From positions 124,001 through 188,000 of the forward strand of contig WOFQ01000044.1 of assembly GCA_012184525.1 (NCBI GenBank): a DNA stretch of 64,000 bases, in the 5' to 3' direction. Source of the stretch: Xenoacremonium recifei. Taxonomy: Eukaryota > Ascomycota > Sordariomycetes > Hypocreales > Nectriaceae. This document shows, in pieces, positions 54,522-64,000 of the stretch (position 1 is the first letter of the stretch; each line of letters opens with the position of its first letter). Under the pieces are notes generated by a model. That model did no database searches, was not told where the DNA came from, and saw only the letters and a program-made list of their open reading frames with translations. Position numbers and translations under genes: made by a program.

Positions 54522-55573
54522 TTAAACATCATTCTCAAGTTCCATCCGCGAATGCAGACTCTCAACCCCCCTGGACCCCGTCCTCGCATGCCCTCCCCTG
54601 GCCCCAACCTTCATCAACTCCAACCCATTCCTCACCGGCTTATCCCCCCTCAACAACACCCCAATCTCACTCGGATGGAACCAATTCATCCACGCCAGCG
54701 CCGTGAGCATCAGCGCCGCATCAAACACATACGTGTACACCTCGCTCTGCATCAGCGTGCCGTCGTTGCCCTCGATGTACTCGACCACGCGGAAGATACT
54801 CCGCACTAGGATCAGCGCGCTCGTCACGTACAGCGTGGAGAGGTATAGGCGCCAGCGGATGCGCGGGTCAAGGGCGCGGTCCGTGGGGGCTTTGGCCATG
54901 CCGTAGTGGAAGTGTGCGCTGACGGTGACGAAGCAGCCGAAGAAGACGAGCTGGGTGAAGAGGCCGACGAGGATGATGTTTTGTCCGGTCTTGAAGAGTT
55001 TGTCGCCCGTGGCCATCATGCCGCCACCTAGGATTGATCGCGTCAGTTTGATTTCGGCACAATAGTCAAAAACTACATACCAGCAGCTTGGAGTAGCAGC
55101 GAAGTGACATCTCCGGCGACAAAGATCTTGGTCAACCGTGTCCGTCGAATCAGCGCATGTGACTCTCCCTCAGTCAGCATGATGATGCGCCCAAGGATCA
55201 TATAGATGGACGCTGCCATGAACGCCGGCGCGATGAGGATGAGTAGACTCTGCATGATGAACGGTCCCAGCGTCCAGCAGCCTGGATCCTGCATCGCGTT
55301 GAGTAGTCGACCGATGTATCCGATAGTCTCAGCTGGCGACGAGTAAGTTCATGTCACTAGAGACCCAGCTTTACCTCCAGGAACCATACCTAAACCTCCA
55401 CAGATCAACGCGGTCAAGTACCACGTCTTGCTGCGAAGCATCTGCGCTACATGAAGAATCGTGGTGATAGCAAAGAGAACCGTAAAGATGATTGCCGCCT
55501 CCTTCGAGGGTTCGTACCGATACTTCGAAAACACGGCATGTTTGTAGTCGGGCACGCAAGTGCTGTCGCTCAT
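54522..55573 (-). CDS. RTA1-family seven-helix membrane protein
   Basis: Read leftwards in three exons: 55573-55390, 55332-55081, 55027-54522; 313 residues. Seven hydrophobic segments follow an N-terminal extracellular-like part with YRYEPSKEAAIIFTVLF. The RTA1 marks are ETIGYIGRLL after the first join, IAPAFMAASIYMILGRII, LTKIFVAGDVTSLLLQAAGGGMM across the second join, and RSIFRVVEYIEGNDGTLMQSEVYTYVFD with the conserved Arg/Glu/Asp cluster. The C-terminal tail is polar. The family is fungal-specific; members such as Rsb1 and Rta1 are linked to lipid movement across the plasma membrane and to resistance to sterol-targeting drugs. It is divergent from a UPC2-like regulator 642 bases away. Confidence 0.93.
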
Positions 55574-56215
55574 CTTGACGATGTGTTGAGACCTTGACAA
55601 CTTAACAGGTTTAGCCCAAATAGGCGTAAAGAAAAGAGACAGCCCGGTAGAATGAAGTGTTGGTGGCCGGCTGTCGTGCAGAAAGGGGGGCACGCCTGTT
55701 CATCTTTAAACACAAGTGCCAAACGGCTTTGGCGCCGTGATGACAGAGGCCTAATAACAAACCCCATATTCACACCGAAATCCGGTCCTCAAAGCCTCCT
55801 CATTGCGCGTCCCTCCTCGTATCTGCCATATCATCTCGCATTCACTCTTCGTCCAGTCCTCAGCCCTGTCGGTCGTATCCAAGCGCGTGTCTGCGCCTCA
55901 TCGCCCCGGCCCTGACCCATCAGCGTATCTGAGTTGCGATTCCCACGTTCCCGCCCTGTGAGGCTATCCCCGTTTCGATACGCCAGCCAGGGATGGGCCT
56001 GTCGATCCTTTGCTGCTTTGAGGCTAGCGGATGCGAGGTCCGCGGTCCGAGTGCGCGGGTTCGCATCTTGCTCGCATTCTCGCTCTGATCCTGATCCTAC
56101 TCGTCGTAAGATATCAGGGTTTCCCATCCGTTTGCTTCTTTTCCTCTTTCCCTCGCATATCCTTCATCTCGTTGAGCGAATGCGCGGGTAAGCACAGAAG
56201 CCGCCCCGTTCAGCC
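55574..56215. other. Divergent promoter region of RTA1-type and UPC2-like genes
   Basis: 642 bases shared by two genes read away from each other. GC-moderate, rich in C/T-runs on the right (CCCTCGCATATCC) as in fungal leaders. No element could be named with confidence. Confidence 0.4.
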
Positions 56216-57636
56216 ATGTCGACGCGCCGAACGCATACCAAGTCTCGGACGGGCTGCAGCAACTGCAAGCGCCGTAAAGTCAAGGTTCGTGCGTCCATGT
56301 AAGCCGTCGTGTCGTGGATCGGATACCTCGGGAACCATGTCTGACATGGGGAAATGTTGAGTTGATACAAGAGACGCTGACATCCGTCGGCAGTGCGATG
56401 AAGCTTATCCCACATGCTTCAACTGCAAGCGTCATGGCGTCCCGTGCAGCTTGTCTCCTCACTCCTTGGACCATGCCGGCCAACTCCCGACGCCTGACGC
56501 CGGTGCCGCCCCGGAACGGAGCCCCTTGACGCCGGCCTCGACCGGGAGCCTCCACCATGGCGCCTCACCCACGGACCCGATGGGCGGCGTCTTCCCCGGC
56601 TCTGACCAGATCCTACCCTGCGCGCCGTCGGAGCTCTGGATCCGCGACCTGGAGCTGCTGCACCACTTCGTCACGGCGACAGCTCAGACGTTGGCCATCC
56701 GTCCCGACAACGTCAACATTTGGCAGAACGTGATCCCGCGCGAGGGCTACCGCACGCCCTTCGTCATGCACGGCGTGCTGTCCATTGCCGCTGTCCACAA
56801 GGCCTACCTGATCCCCGCCCAGCGCAAAATGTACCTGGCCCTGTCCGACTATCATCACACTGTCGGGTCCGAGGGCTTTCGTCCGCAGCTTGAGAGGATC
56901 TGCGATGACAATTGGTCGTCTGTCTTTAGCTTTGCTACTATTGTCGTGCTGTACATGATAAGCCTGCCGCACCGGTCCGAGGGAATGAAGCTGGAGACTC
57001 CCATCGTCAACTTCCTCGAGTTGATGAGCGTTGTTCGCGGGATCCAGACGACATTGGCACCCATCCTTCCTCGGGTCGTCAGAACCGAGTTCGCACCTGT
57101 GGTCTATGGTGTCTTCCCAGAAAAGATGGACAAGGCAAGGGATTGGTAAGAAACTGCTGTTTGGTTTCGCAACTGGACTTTGATGCTAATGGATTGCTAG
57201 GAAACCCCCACTTGACGGCACTGCACTCCCGGTCGATTCCTGGGACGCTTTCCAGAGACTCCGAGACTTCCAAAGATCCGATATGCTCTCGAGCAGCGTG
57301 ATGCACTATGACAAGGCCATGGACAAGCTGGAGGACTCCACAAAGCTCGTCGCCGTAGCCGGCGTACATGCCGAGGTCGGGACCGTCCTCTCATGGCCGT
57401 ACGGGATACATGAAAGCATCATGGTCGATTTCCAGACCAGGAAGCCACATGCACTACTGCTGTTGGCCCATGTCGCGATCCTCTTTGCTTCGCTAGAGAA
57501 GTGCTTCTGGTTCACCCGAGGTTGGTCTAGAAGCCTTCTCGACGAGATAGATCGACTCCTGGCAGACCAGCCACGGTTCCTGACATTCCTCGAATGGCCC
57601 AAGGCGAAGATGGCAGAGCTGTACGATATCAGATAA
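56216..57636 (+). CDS. Zn2Cys6 transcription factor, UPC2/sterol-uptake-regulator-like
   Basis: Three exons: 56216-56284, 56394-57145, 57201-57636; 418 residues. The Zn2Cys6 cluster is C14-x2-C17-x6-C24-x6-C31-x2-C34-x6-C41 at the very N terminus, split by the first intron after the VK of GCSNCKRRKVK. A Pro/Ser-rich linker follows, then LELLHHFVTATAQTL, the start of the fungal regulatory domain found in the UPC2/ECM22 and related small regulators, with IPREGYRTPFVMHGVLSIAAVHKA, another typical mark. The architecture (cluster at the start, about 400 residues, helical C-terminal domain) matches regulators annotated as sterol uptake control proteins. Activity on sterol genes is not shown by sequence. 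The head-to-head RTA1-type gene is a natural candidate target. Confidence 0.88.
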
Positions 57637-58358
57637 GCCGTGAGGATTGGCTGGATATATGACCAAGATTGGAAGTCGCAGACATAGCCGGTGAACGCAC
57701 AGATTCGCACCAGGAACGCTCCAGGGTCCTTTTGAGCGCCCGGAATGCCGACTTGGGAAACTCTGTTGTCTGGTTCGCTGGACTTAAATACCCCAAGTCC
57801 CCTAGTTGATCTTGAAACAGGGGACCGAAGAGCCGTCGGCGAATCAGGTGCGGAGTCGACGGCAGATCGGATCGGCACTACCTCCTCCTCATCTTTATGC
57901 TCCGGCGCCAGCTCACCGAGAGCCCCAACTGGCGGTACTTTTGAAGAAGTCCCTAGGTCGCAGGAATACCGGGAACCGCTCTCTCTAGGGTAGAAGCTGT
58001 GAATTCTGGCCATTGGGAGCTTCCGTTTCGGGGTGTGGTTGACCGGCGCATCTCAAATGGCGCCACGGCTCGTGCCGATCGCTCAGATACCGATTCCCAT
58101 ATATTGCATGTGGGACGAAGCTCAGCTGAAGAAGCCTGTAGGATGTTGCATGACCGTCAGTCCGTTGTTTGCGTGAAACAAGATCGAGTCTGCCTTCCTC
58201 TTCGGACCTATAGCGCATGGAACTTTGTAAGTCGAGAGGGCCGTGTTGCCGTCTCCGATGCTATCGTGAGTTGTGCATATATAGCTGGGCGTTTGGCGTT
58301 CGCAAAATAGACGCTGTTCTTTCTCTGTGTCTCTTCAGCTCTTAAAAGAATAGTCAAT
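57637..58358. other. Intergenic region upstream of the ribonuclease gene
   Basis: About 720 bases, no gene. A TATA box, CATATATAG at 58276-58284, lies about 75 bases before the ribonuclease start. Short frames on both strands were not accepted. Confidence 0.5.
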
Positions 58359-58803
58359 ATGCTTTTCTCGTTTGCGACTCTCCTCTCAGTCTGCGCGACG
58401 GTCGCTGTCGCTGCCCCAAGACAGCCCCGGGATCTGGCGACTACTTGCGGCACCACCCATTATAGCGCCGACGATGTATCCGCGTCCGTTCAACTTGCGT
58501 GCAAGTACGTGACCGACGGCACGGAGGCTGGAGACTCCGATTACCCCCACGAGTACCATGACTATGAGGGGTTCAGCTTTCATAACCTGACTGGTCCCTT
58601 TTACGAATTTCCCCTTGTGAAGGGAGGTGATTATGATGGTGGTAAGTTTGCTTCGACTCAAAGAAATTATCGCTCATCTGACGTTCTTAGGTTCGCCTGG
58701 CGCTGATCGGGTTGTGATCACCAAAGATTGCCAGGACGCTGGAGCAATCACACACACCGGTGCTTCCGGAGATGACTTTGTTGCGTGTTCCGGAACGTCT
58801 TAG
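58359..58803 (+). CDS. Secreted guanyl-specific ribonuclease (RNase T1/F1-like)
   Basis: Two exons, 58359-58641 and 58691-58803; 131 residues. A signal peptide at residues 1-18 (MLFSFATLLSVCATVAVA) and a short pro-region precede a mature enzyme of about 100 residues. All RNase T1-type marks are present: DYPHEYHDYEGF, with the general-base His/Glu region; FYEFPLV; GGSPGADRVVITKD, with the catalytic Arg; and AITHTGASGDDFVAC, with the general-acid His. Four Cys can form two disulfides. The enzyme is extracellular and cuts RNA after G through a 2',3'-cyclic phosphate, probably serving phosphate or nucleoside scavenging. It lacks the long loops of ribotoxins. It converges on the Artemis-type gene. 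Confidence 0.95.
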
Positions 58804-59042
58804 ACTAGTCGATCAATTTGAATCGAAATGATGATGGAAATAGCGACGAGATTGTTCGAAATCTAGCTAGCGATTGAACGAGAGGAATAGTGCGCTGTGA
58901 TGTTACGATGCTATGTCTTGAGGCAGAAGTATGCGGGGGCGGGTATTGCATTCATCACCTAGACTCCACGGCCGTATTTAGTCGCAAAAAAAAAAACAAT
59001 TTTTGGGCCGGTTGACAAATAGATTTTATGTTCATAGAAAAT

Positions 59043-61400
59043 TTAGAGCTCTTTCTCGGGAACGGTGTATTCGTCGTTTGTCGAGATGAGAGCAATGGAA
59101 CTCCAAGTGTCCGAAGTTGCATTGTCGAGCATCTTGAAGTATGCCTCTTGCCTTGCAAGAGAATGTCGCTCGTTCCGCTCCCCTGCGAAGGATCTGTTCG
59201 TGGCTTGCGATTCATGGTCATCGCTTTGAGAAGCATAGTCCTCGAAACCGCGTTTCAGAACAGTTGAGGCAGGCGTAGGAGCGGGCGTAGGAGTAGGCGA
59301 ACGAAGGTCGGAGTGGTCCATCGACCCCTCATTCAGGGCTGCGAATACTATATCTTGAGTATCTCTCAAAGGACCCACGAGACGTTGTGAGACGGGAATG
59401 AACTCTGACTGTTCAGATACAGTATCATGCCGCCCTTCTTGCGAATTTGAAGCTGAAGGTATCATAGGAGAAGACTCTAGCCTTGTTCCAGAGTCGGTCG
59501 ACAATTGGCTTTCCATTTGTAAAGCCAGCTGGACTGCAGCCTGCTCGTCGAGTAGGACTTGCATAATCTGATTATGTTCAAAGACATCGCCAGAGCAAAA
59601 ACGGCCGAATAGCGACTCGATAGACACACCTAAGTCTTGGGATTAGCATCGAAGGAGCGGAATTAATCGTGACTTACCATCTCTGATCCAGTGTTGGGGG
59701 TTAACCGTACAAGGCCAAACATCCTTAGGGCGGAAGGCCTCCACCAGATCGCAAAGCTCGGGATAAGAGGAGTGTCGAGAGTATGGGAAGCGAATTTTTC
59801 GAGGCAAAGTTCCACCCTGCATGTTTGTCTCTGCTACCTGCTGTTTCGCAGTCTTCTGCAGTTTTCCCATGAGGACTTGGATTGCTTCTTGGACAGACTC
59901 GTGTTCTTTAAGAGATGCGTGGTCGATGTCGAGGGACACGCTTCGGCCATTTGAGGTTTCTTGCGCAAGATAACTCTTGAGAGCATCACGATCTTCCGGT
60001 GTCAGGATTTCAGCCGAACAGATACTGTTTACAGTTAGCAAGCAAGTTTTGTAGTCAAAAGAGGGAGACAAACAATTCAACCAATGCCTCCAAGCCCTCT
60101 TCGAGGAAGTCCAACTCAACTTCTCGCTCGAGATCATCGCCACCGCCGCCAACGCCAACTTCTGCGAGGTCCTCACCATTGGGCATATGGGCAATGATTG
60201 GCTGTATGATCACAGTGGAGGGTCTTCTTGCAGCCTCGCACATATTACCCTTCTCGCAGCTATGCAAACGGACGTTCTCATCAGCTGTAAGGCATCCCGG
60301 ATGTGGCGCATTCCCGCACATGTACCCTGTGAGAGCGGGCGATTCGGGGGTCATGTGGATGTCACCGCCGAATTTGTTTTCAGAGGAACGACCTCTTAGA
60401 GAAGAGTATATTCGGAGTTTGTAGTCGTCGACGTGTACCTGGTGCCTCGTAAGCAATGCGAATACATCGGCGGATGCGGGGAGACAACTGACGGGAGACT
60501 TTAGAGCTTTAGATAGAGCCACCCACACTTCTTCGTATCCGTAGGTCCAGGCCTGGAAGTGGAAGACGGTTTCTTTCGGATACTGTGAAACCTTGCGCAA
60601 GAGCTCTGCAATCCCTTCGGCCTTGCTTTGGAAAGCAACATTGTTGATGAAGGAAGTGTCAAGATAGATCTTGTCAAGCGTCTTGAGGCCGGCAGTGTAT
60701 TCGACGAGGACTGGGTTCCGAGCGAGCGAGTTCACAAACCACTTTTCGCTTCGGATGTCTCCCGTGTAGAGCACGGCTCTCCCGTCTCCCTCGATCACTA
60801 GAAGAGTTAGCAGGGAGCTATGACCTGTGGCGAGCAGTTTCCCTAACAAAACATTACAGCGCCGAGACAGTGGTTAGCATCGAAGAGGGTGACTTGAATC
60901 TCGCGGCCTGGATGAAGCTCAATTGTGGTCGGTGTCTCCAATGGCAAGGATTTCTACACGTTGATTAGTCTTGAAGCTTCTGATGAGGTACTCCAGGGAA
61001 TAGGTGCAGCATACCAAGACTTTGGCCAAATGCTTATAAGTCTGTTGTCGAGCCTCCAAGATGCCCTTGGCATAGTTGATGCGACATGGGTATCGCTCCA
61101 ATCGCAACAATATTTCCCTGGTGGCAGCCGAACAGTAGACGCTGAAGTTTGTCAGTGATGTTTTAACCCACTTGGCTATCGTCATGATGCGTACAAAGGC
61201 GATCTCAGACTCTCCAGCCCAGCGAGGTGATCGCTGTGGACGTGGCTGAGGAAGCACGCCAGAGGTGGCTCTGCGTCAACATGGCGCCGAAAGAAATCGA
61301 CTATGAACAATGTTAAATCTCAGTCCGTATCGAAGCCGGGAGTGGATGACGCACTTCTGATATCTGGGAACTCGGAGACGAGGCCGTTGAAGGTGGACAT
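59043..61400 (-). CDS. Artemis/SNM1-type DNA repair nuclease (metallo-beta-lactamase, beta-CASP)
   Basis: Read leftwards in seven exons: 61400-61355, 61300-61195, 61141-61015, 60953-60848, 60797-60074, 60024-59678, 59629-59043; 680 residues, all joins in frame. The start MSTFNGLVSEFPDIRIDFF and the metal-binding CFLSHVHSDHLAGLES fit Artemis-like proteins. DANHCLGAVMFL is the second motif (most relatives have Pro where this has Leu), and YTGDIRSEKW carries the conserved Asp. After the beta-CASP region comes FPYSRHSSYPELCDLVEAFR with PKDVWPCTVNPQHW, the DRMBL-type segment. The C-terminal 190 residues are Ser/Thr/Gln-rich and probably disordered. The family opens DNA hairpins or repairs cross-links in the nucleus. 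The many short introns are typical of this gene family in fungi. Confidence 0.92.
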
Positions 61401-62110
61401 GACGAGTGCACGTCAGCTTGACGAGCCGGTCAAGAGGGATGCTCACGACTGGACGAAGCCTGAGACCACGGCTTCCATGAATGAGAGAATGCTGAACACA
61501 TCAAAATATTTCATGACTGTCGAGGTGGATGTTGATCAAAAGAAGGTGATTAGGCAGCGTTGCTGAAGATGAAGATGGACAGAGACGGGTTGACGTGAAG
61601 CAGTTTTAACAGTAAGAGGGGCTTGAGATGCACTGTAGGTTCAGGTGCCTGCCTCCACTAGTCAGGGCTCCACAGCGCCGTATCAATGCTGAGATGAAGA
61701 GGATGGGACAGTGCTAAGTCATGGTTTGAAGACTGTGGGTCTTCGCTGTTCTTAGGCAGCGACAAGCCGGTGGGAAGGTCCAGCTGGTCCGCCTTCCAAA
61801 TTAAAGAGCCCGTTAGCCTAGAGCCGACGATCCGCTTCGAGACTCCGGAGAGTCCACGCCAGCGCCGAGGGCCCGGGCCGTGAAATCCTGTGAGGCCGGA
61901 AGAAGCTACAACGCAATGCACAGCCATTAATCGAGAATTAAACAATATCCGACTGAGTTTTGCACATGGGATAGGCTGTCTTGAAATTTGCCCTCGCTGT
62001 CAAAGCGTCTCTTTTGATGAGATGATATATACATTTGCATTGTAATATGAACACTCGAAACTCCTCCTAAAGCTTCTGGCATAACAGCAGCTCCTTCAAC
62101 CCTCAGGAAA
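61401..62110. other. Intergenic region between Artemis-type gene and xylanase
   Basis: About 710 bases. The left part is the 5' flank of the Artemis-type gene and the right part the 3' flank of the xylanase. Only short frames; no named element. Confidence 0.4.
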
Positions 62111-63260
62111 TCATTCCGAAATGCACTGGGAGTACCAGTCATTCATGGTGGAGCAGGTCGAGCCGGACTCGCAGCATGTCGCGCCAGTCCAGCCCTCGCC
62201 GCCGCATTGTCCATAGAGAGATGCGCACTGGGGAACTAGTTAGCTTTGAAGCCATGCAACAGAACCTGGGGAAAACATACGCTGCCGCTGGAGCTGGAAG
62301 TGCTACCAGAAGAAGAGCCGCTCGCGCTGCTGGGCGTCACTGCGGGAGCAGCCACAGTGGGAGTCGGGGTAGAGCTGGTGACAGCAACGACAACAGCAGC
62401 GGGGGTTGTCGTCGGCGTTGATACAGCTGAAGTATCGTCTCCAGTGGTCTCAGTCCCGGTAGACTCGTCAGTGCTGGTGCTGTTGGCGCTTCCAACGGTG
62501 ATCTCCGCCGAGCCGGTGCTGTAGTATCCCTCCGTCGCCATAATCTGGTAGTTGAACGTGCCCAAGTCCAGTCCAACGCTTGACCACGCATCGAAGTGAT
62601 TCTGGGCGGTGATTGTGCCGCTGGTGCGCTTCGTGCGGCGCACCGACCAGTACTGATTGAACGTGGAAGTGCCTTCAATACTAGGTTCGTCGGTGCGGGT
62701 GCTCTCGTAGATGTCATACGTCGAGCCATCGCTGGTGACTGTGCCCTTGAGTGTACCGCCGCTGCCCGGGTCGTATGTGCCGTATGATTCTACGATGTAG
62801 TATTCTACAAGAGGGGAGGTCGTCCAGCCGTAGAGCGAGAGGTAGCTGTTGCCATCGGGGCTATAGGTACCGGAGAACTCGACGGATCTGAAGAGTTAGA
62901 GAGGTATGTTATTATAGTTGAAGGAGATACTCACTGAGCACTCCCTGGATTCCAACCCTTGCCGCCGACAAAGTTTCCGCCTGTGCCCCATTCGATGCTG
63001 TAGGTGCCGCCATCGAGGTTGGTGTAAGTCACGTCGGCACCGCCATCTGTCCAAAACGAGTAGTAGAAACTATGAGATGCTGTTAGCAATGGGCCAAAAA
63101 CAGCTTATACGTTCGGCCTCACTCACCCGTTGTTTGTGCCAGTTTCGCTGGCCGTGCTTCGCTGCCTAAGCTTACTGAGGTTACTGAAGGGCTTGCTCGG
63201 GGCAGCCAGCGCCCCAGCGACCAGGGTCAACCCGGCGCAGAGAGACTTGAAGGAAGGCAT
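62111..63260 (-). CDS. GH11 endo-beta-1,4-xylanase with C-terminal CBM1
   Basis: Read leftwards in four exons: 63260-63127, 63069-62935, 62887-62281, 62227-62111; 330 residues. A signal peptide (MPSFKSLCAGLTLVAGALAA) and a short basic pro-segment ending KLRQR precede the GH11 jelly-roll domain. Marks include GFYYSFWTDGGADVTYTN, GGNFVGGKGWNPGSAQ across a join, YGWTTSPLVEYYIVESYG with the nucleophile Glu, SVRRTKRTSGTITAQNHF, and YQIMATEGYYSTGSAEITV with the acid/base Glu. A Ser/Thr/Val/Pro-rich linker of about 75 residues leads to a cellulose-binding CBM1 encoded by its own last exon (CASLYGQCGGEGWTGATCC to the end), with the usual Trp and Tyr residues. Secreted; it hydrolyses xylan in plant cell walls. 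Confidence 0.97.
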
Positions 63261-63707
63261 TTCGGTGAAAGGATTTAAAACGAATGTCTTTGAAGAAATG
63301 AATGCGGAAAAGAATGAAAGGCACCACAACGCGACAACCTCTAACTCAAGCGGCTGGACGGCAGCACTTTATTTAAATACGACAACGCTCCTACCGAGAC
63401 GGAGAAATCATCATGTGCTACTCCGTATTGAGCCGAGGGGCCGCATGCACAGCCTGAAACATCTGTCGCGTGGTTCCAGAAATGCCATCAGATCGGAAAT
63501 TAAGGGCTGTTGTTTCGTGCATCCATTCTTCCTCCTATCGGAGAATTTAAAAGCCCCTTCTTTGTCAAGATATTGTTCGGCTCTCTGCCAGGAACCAGGA
63601 AACACAAATAAACACGCAAATCTCAAACATCGAGGCATAACATCGGCACGAGATGCCCCGCCCTGCCAAGTAAAGGAATATAAACAATCGAGAAATATAT
63701 GCCTAAC
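63261..63707. other. 5' flank of the xylanase
   Basis: A perfect palindromic TATA-type element, TATTTAAATA at 63370-63379, lies about 110 bases upstream of the xylanase start. I saw no GGCTAA XlnR-type site in this flank. There is no other gene here. Confidence 0.5.
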
Positions 63708-63776
63708 CTGAACCCTATCCTATAGGATACGATCAATATCCCTATATCGACCCTATCCCTCATCTGGGTCCTATCA
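63708..63776. repeat. ATCCCTA-type repeat, short copy
   Basis: ACCCTATCCTATAGG, AATATCCCTATATCG, ACCCTATCCCTCATCTGGG and a final GGTCCTATC lie immediately 3' of the amino acid transporter stop codon. The words match the arrays near 3.3 and 36.4 kb. Confidence 0.5.
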
Positions 63777-63778
63777 AT

Positions 63779-64000
63779 TTAGGTAGAGCCTGAGTTGTCG
63801 GCGCAGGTCCAAGCAGCTGTTCCGCCATCCTCTCTATAGGAGTCCGCAATGCTGACAATGGATCCATATGTACCGGCTATCATCAAGAAGGTTCCCGAAA
63901 CAATGACAAAGACACTCCAGATGACCATAAGAGTCCACCTGACTGATCGCTCCTCTTTGCCCTTGCTCCAATTATCATATAGCCACATACAACCCATAGG
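63779..64000 (-). CDS. 3' end of an amino acid transporter (partial at window edge)
   Basis: Read leftwards, the open frame enters from beyond base 64000 and ends at the stop at 63779. About 73 residues are visible: PMGCMWLYDNWSKGKEERS, then a hydrophobic segment WTLMVIWSVFVIVSGTFLMIAGTYGSIVSI, and the tail IADSYREDGGTAAWTCADNS. The last helix plus GTYGS and the AWTCADNS tail are typical of fungal neutral amino acid permeases of the Aa_trans family (PF01490). An ATG at 63997 is internal to the gene, not its start. The rest lies outside the window. Confidence 0.8.
   Translation of the reverse strand, partial: PMGCMWLYDNWSKGKEERSVRWTLMVIWSVFVIVSGTFLMIAGTYGSIVSIADSYREDGGTAAWTCADNSGST

Noticed and set aside
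58359..58803. Ribotoxin (alpha-sarcin type) identity for the secreted ribonuclease
   Set aside because: The mature enzyme is only about 100 residues and lacks the long loops of ribotoxins. It fits the RNase T1/F1 type.

Overview
This is a stretch of nuclear DNA from a filamentous ascomycete (Pezizomycotina). The genes are split by many short introns (about 48-100 bases, GT..AG), three regulators carry Gal4-type Zn2Cys6 clusters, and there are fungal-specific families: Ecp2-like and GPI-type secreted proteins, an RTA1 membrane protein, a GH11 xylanase with a CBM1, a Dal5-type transporter and a stand-alone NLR N-terminal domain. The HIR1 WD40 region looks closest to Sordariomycetes/Leotiomycetes proteins as I remember them, but the class is not settled. 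Exon joins were worked out by hand from splice sites and reading frame; every multi-exon model given closes in frame.

Left part (1-17.4 kb): a GC-rich stretch without a convincing gene, a two-helix membrane/coiled-coil protein, a small Ecp2-like secreted protein, a solo NLR-type N-terminal domain protein, a nitrilase, a large repeat-built surface protein of 1085 residues read leftwards, a small GPI-type secreted protein read rightwards, then 3.4 kb with no recognisable gene.

Centre (17.4-36.2 kb): a catabolic-looking cluster. Module A has a Zn2Cys6 regulator, an HpcH/HpaI aldolase, a Dal5-like transporter, a TauD-like 2-oxoglutarate dioxygenase and an MmgE/PrpD family enzyme. The promoter regions of the aldolase, of the transporter/dioxygenase pair and of the MmgE/PrpD gene each carry the same 17-base inverted repeat, CGGAAT-N5-ATTCCG (one copy with a mismatch), which has the Gal4-type CGG-N11-CCG geometry. 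Two copies directly abut a TGATA(A)GGCCT box that contains a GATA-factor site. This ties four enzyme/transporter genes into one likely regulon and hints at nitrogen control. Module B has a regulator with both a C2H2 finger and a Zn2Cys6 cluster, a sugar-porter-type MFS transporter and a type-B carboxylesterase; it lacks the module A operator.

Right part (36.2-64 kb): housekeeping genes HIR1, an MLP1/TPR nucleoporin and MAK5, then a cytochrome P450, an RTA1-family protein divergent from a UPC2-like regulator, a secreted guanyl-specific ribonuclease, an Artemis/SNM1-type nuclease, a GH11 xylanase with CBM1 and the 3' end of an amino acid transporter. Upstream of HIR1 lies an inverted 140-base copy of part of HIR1 whose differences are mostly silent. 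Degenerate ATCCCTAATC-type repeats recur in four intergenic regions. No transposon, tRNA, rRNA or CRISPR array was recognised.
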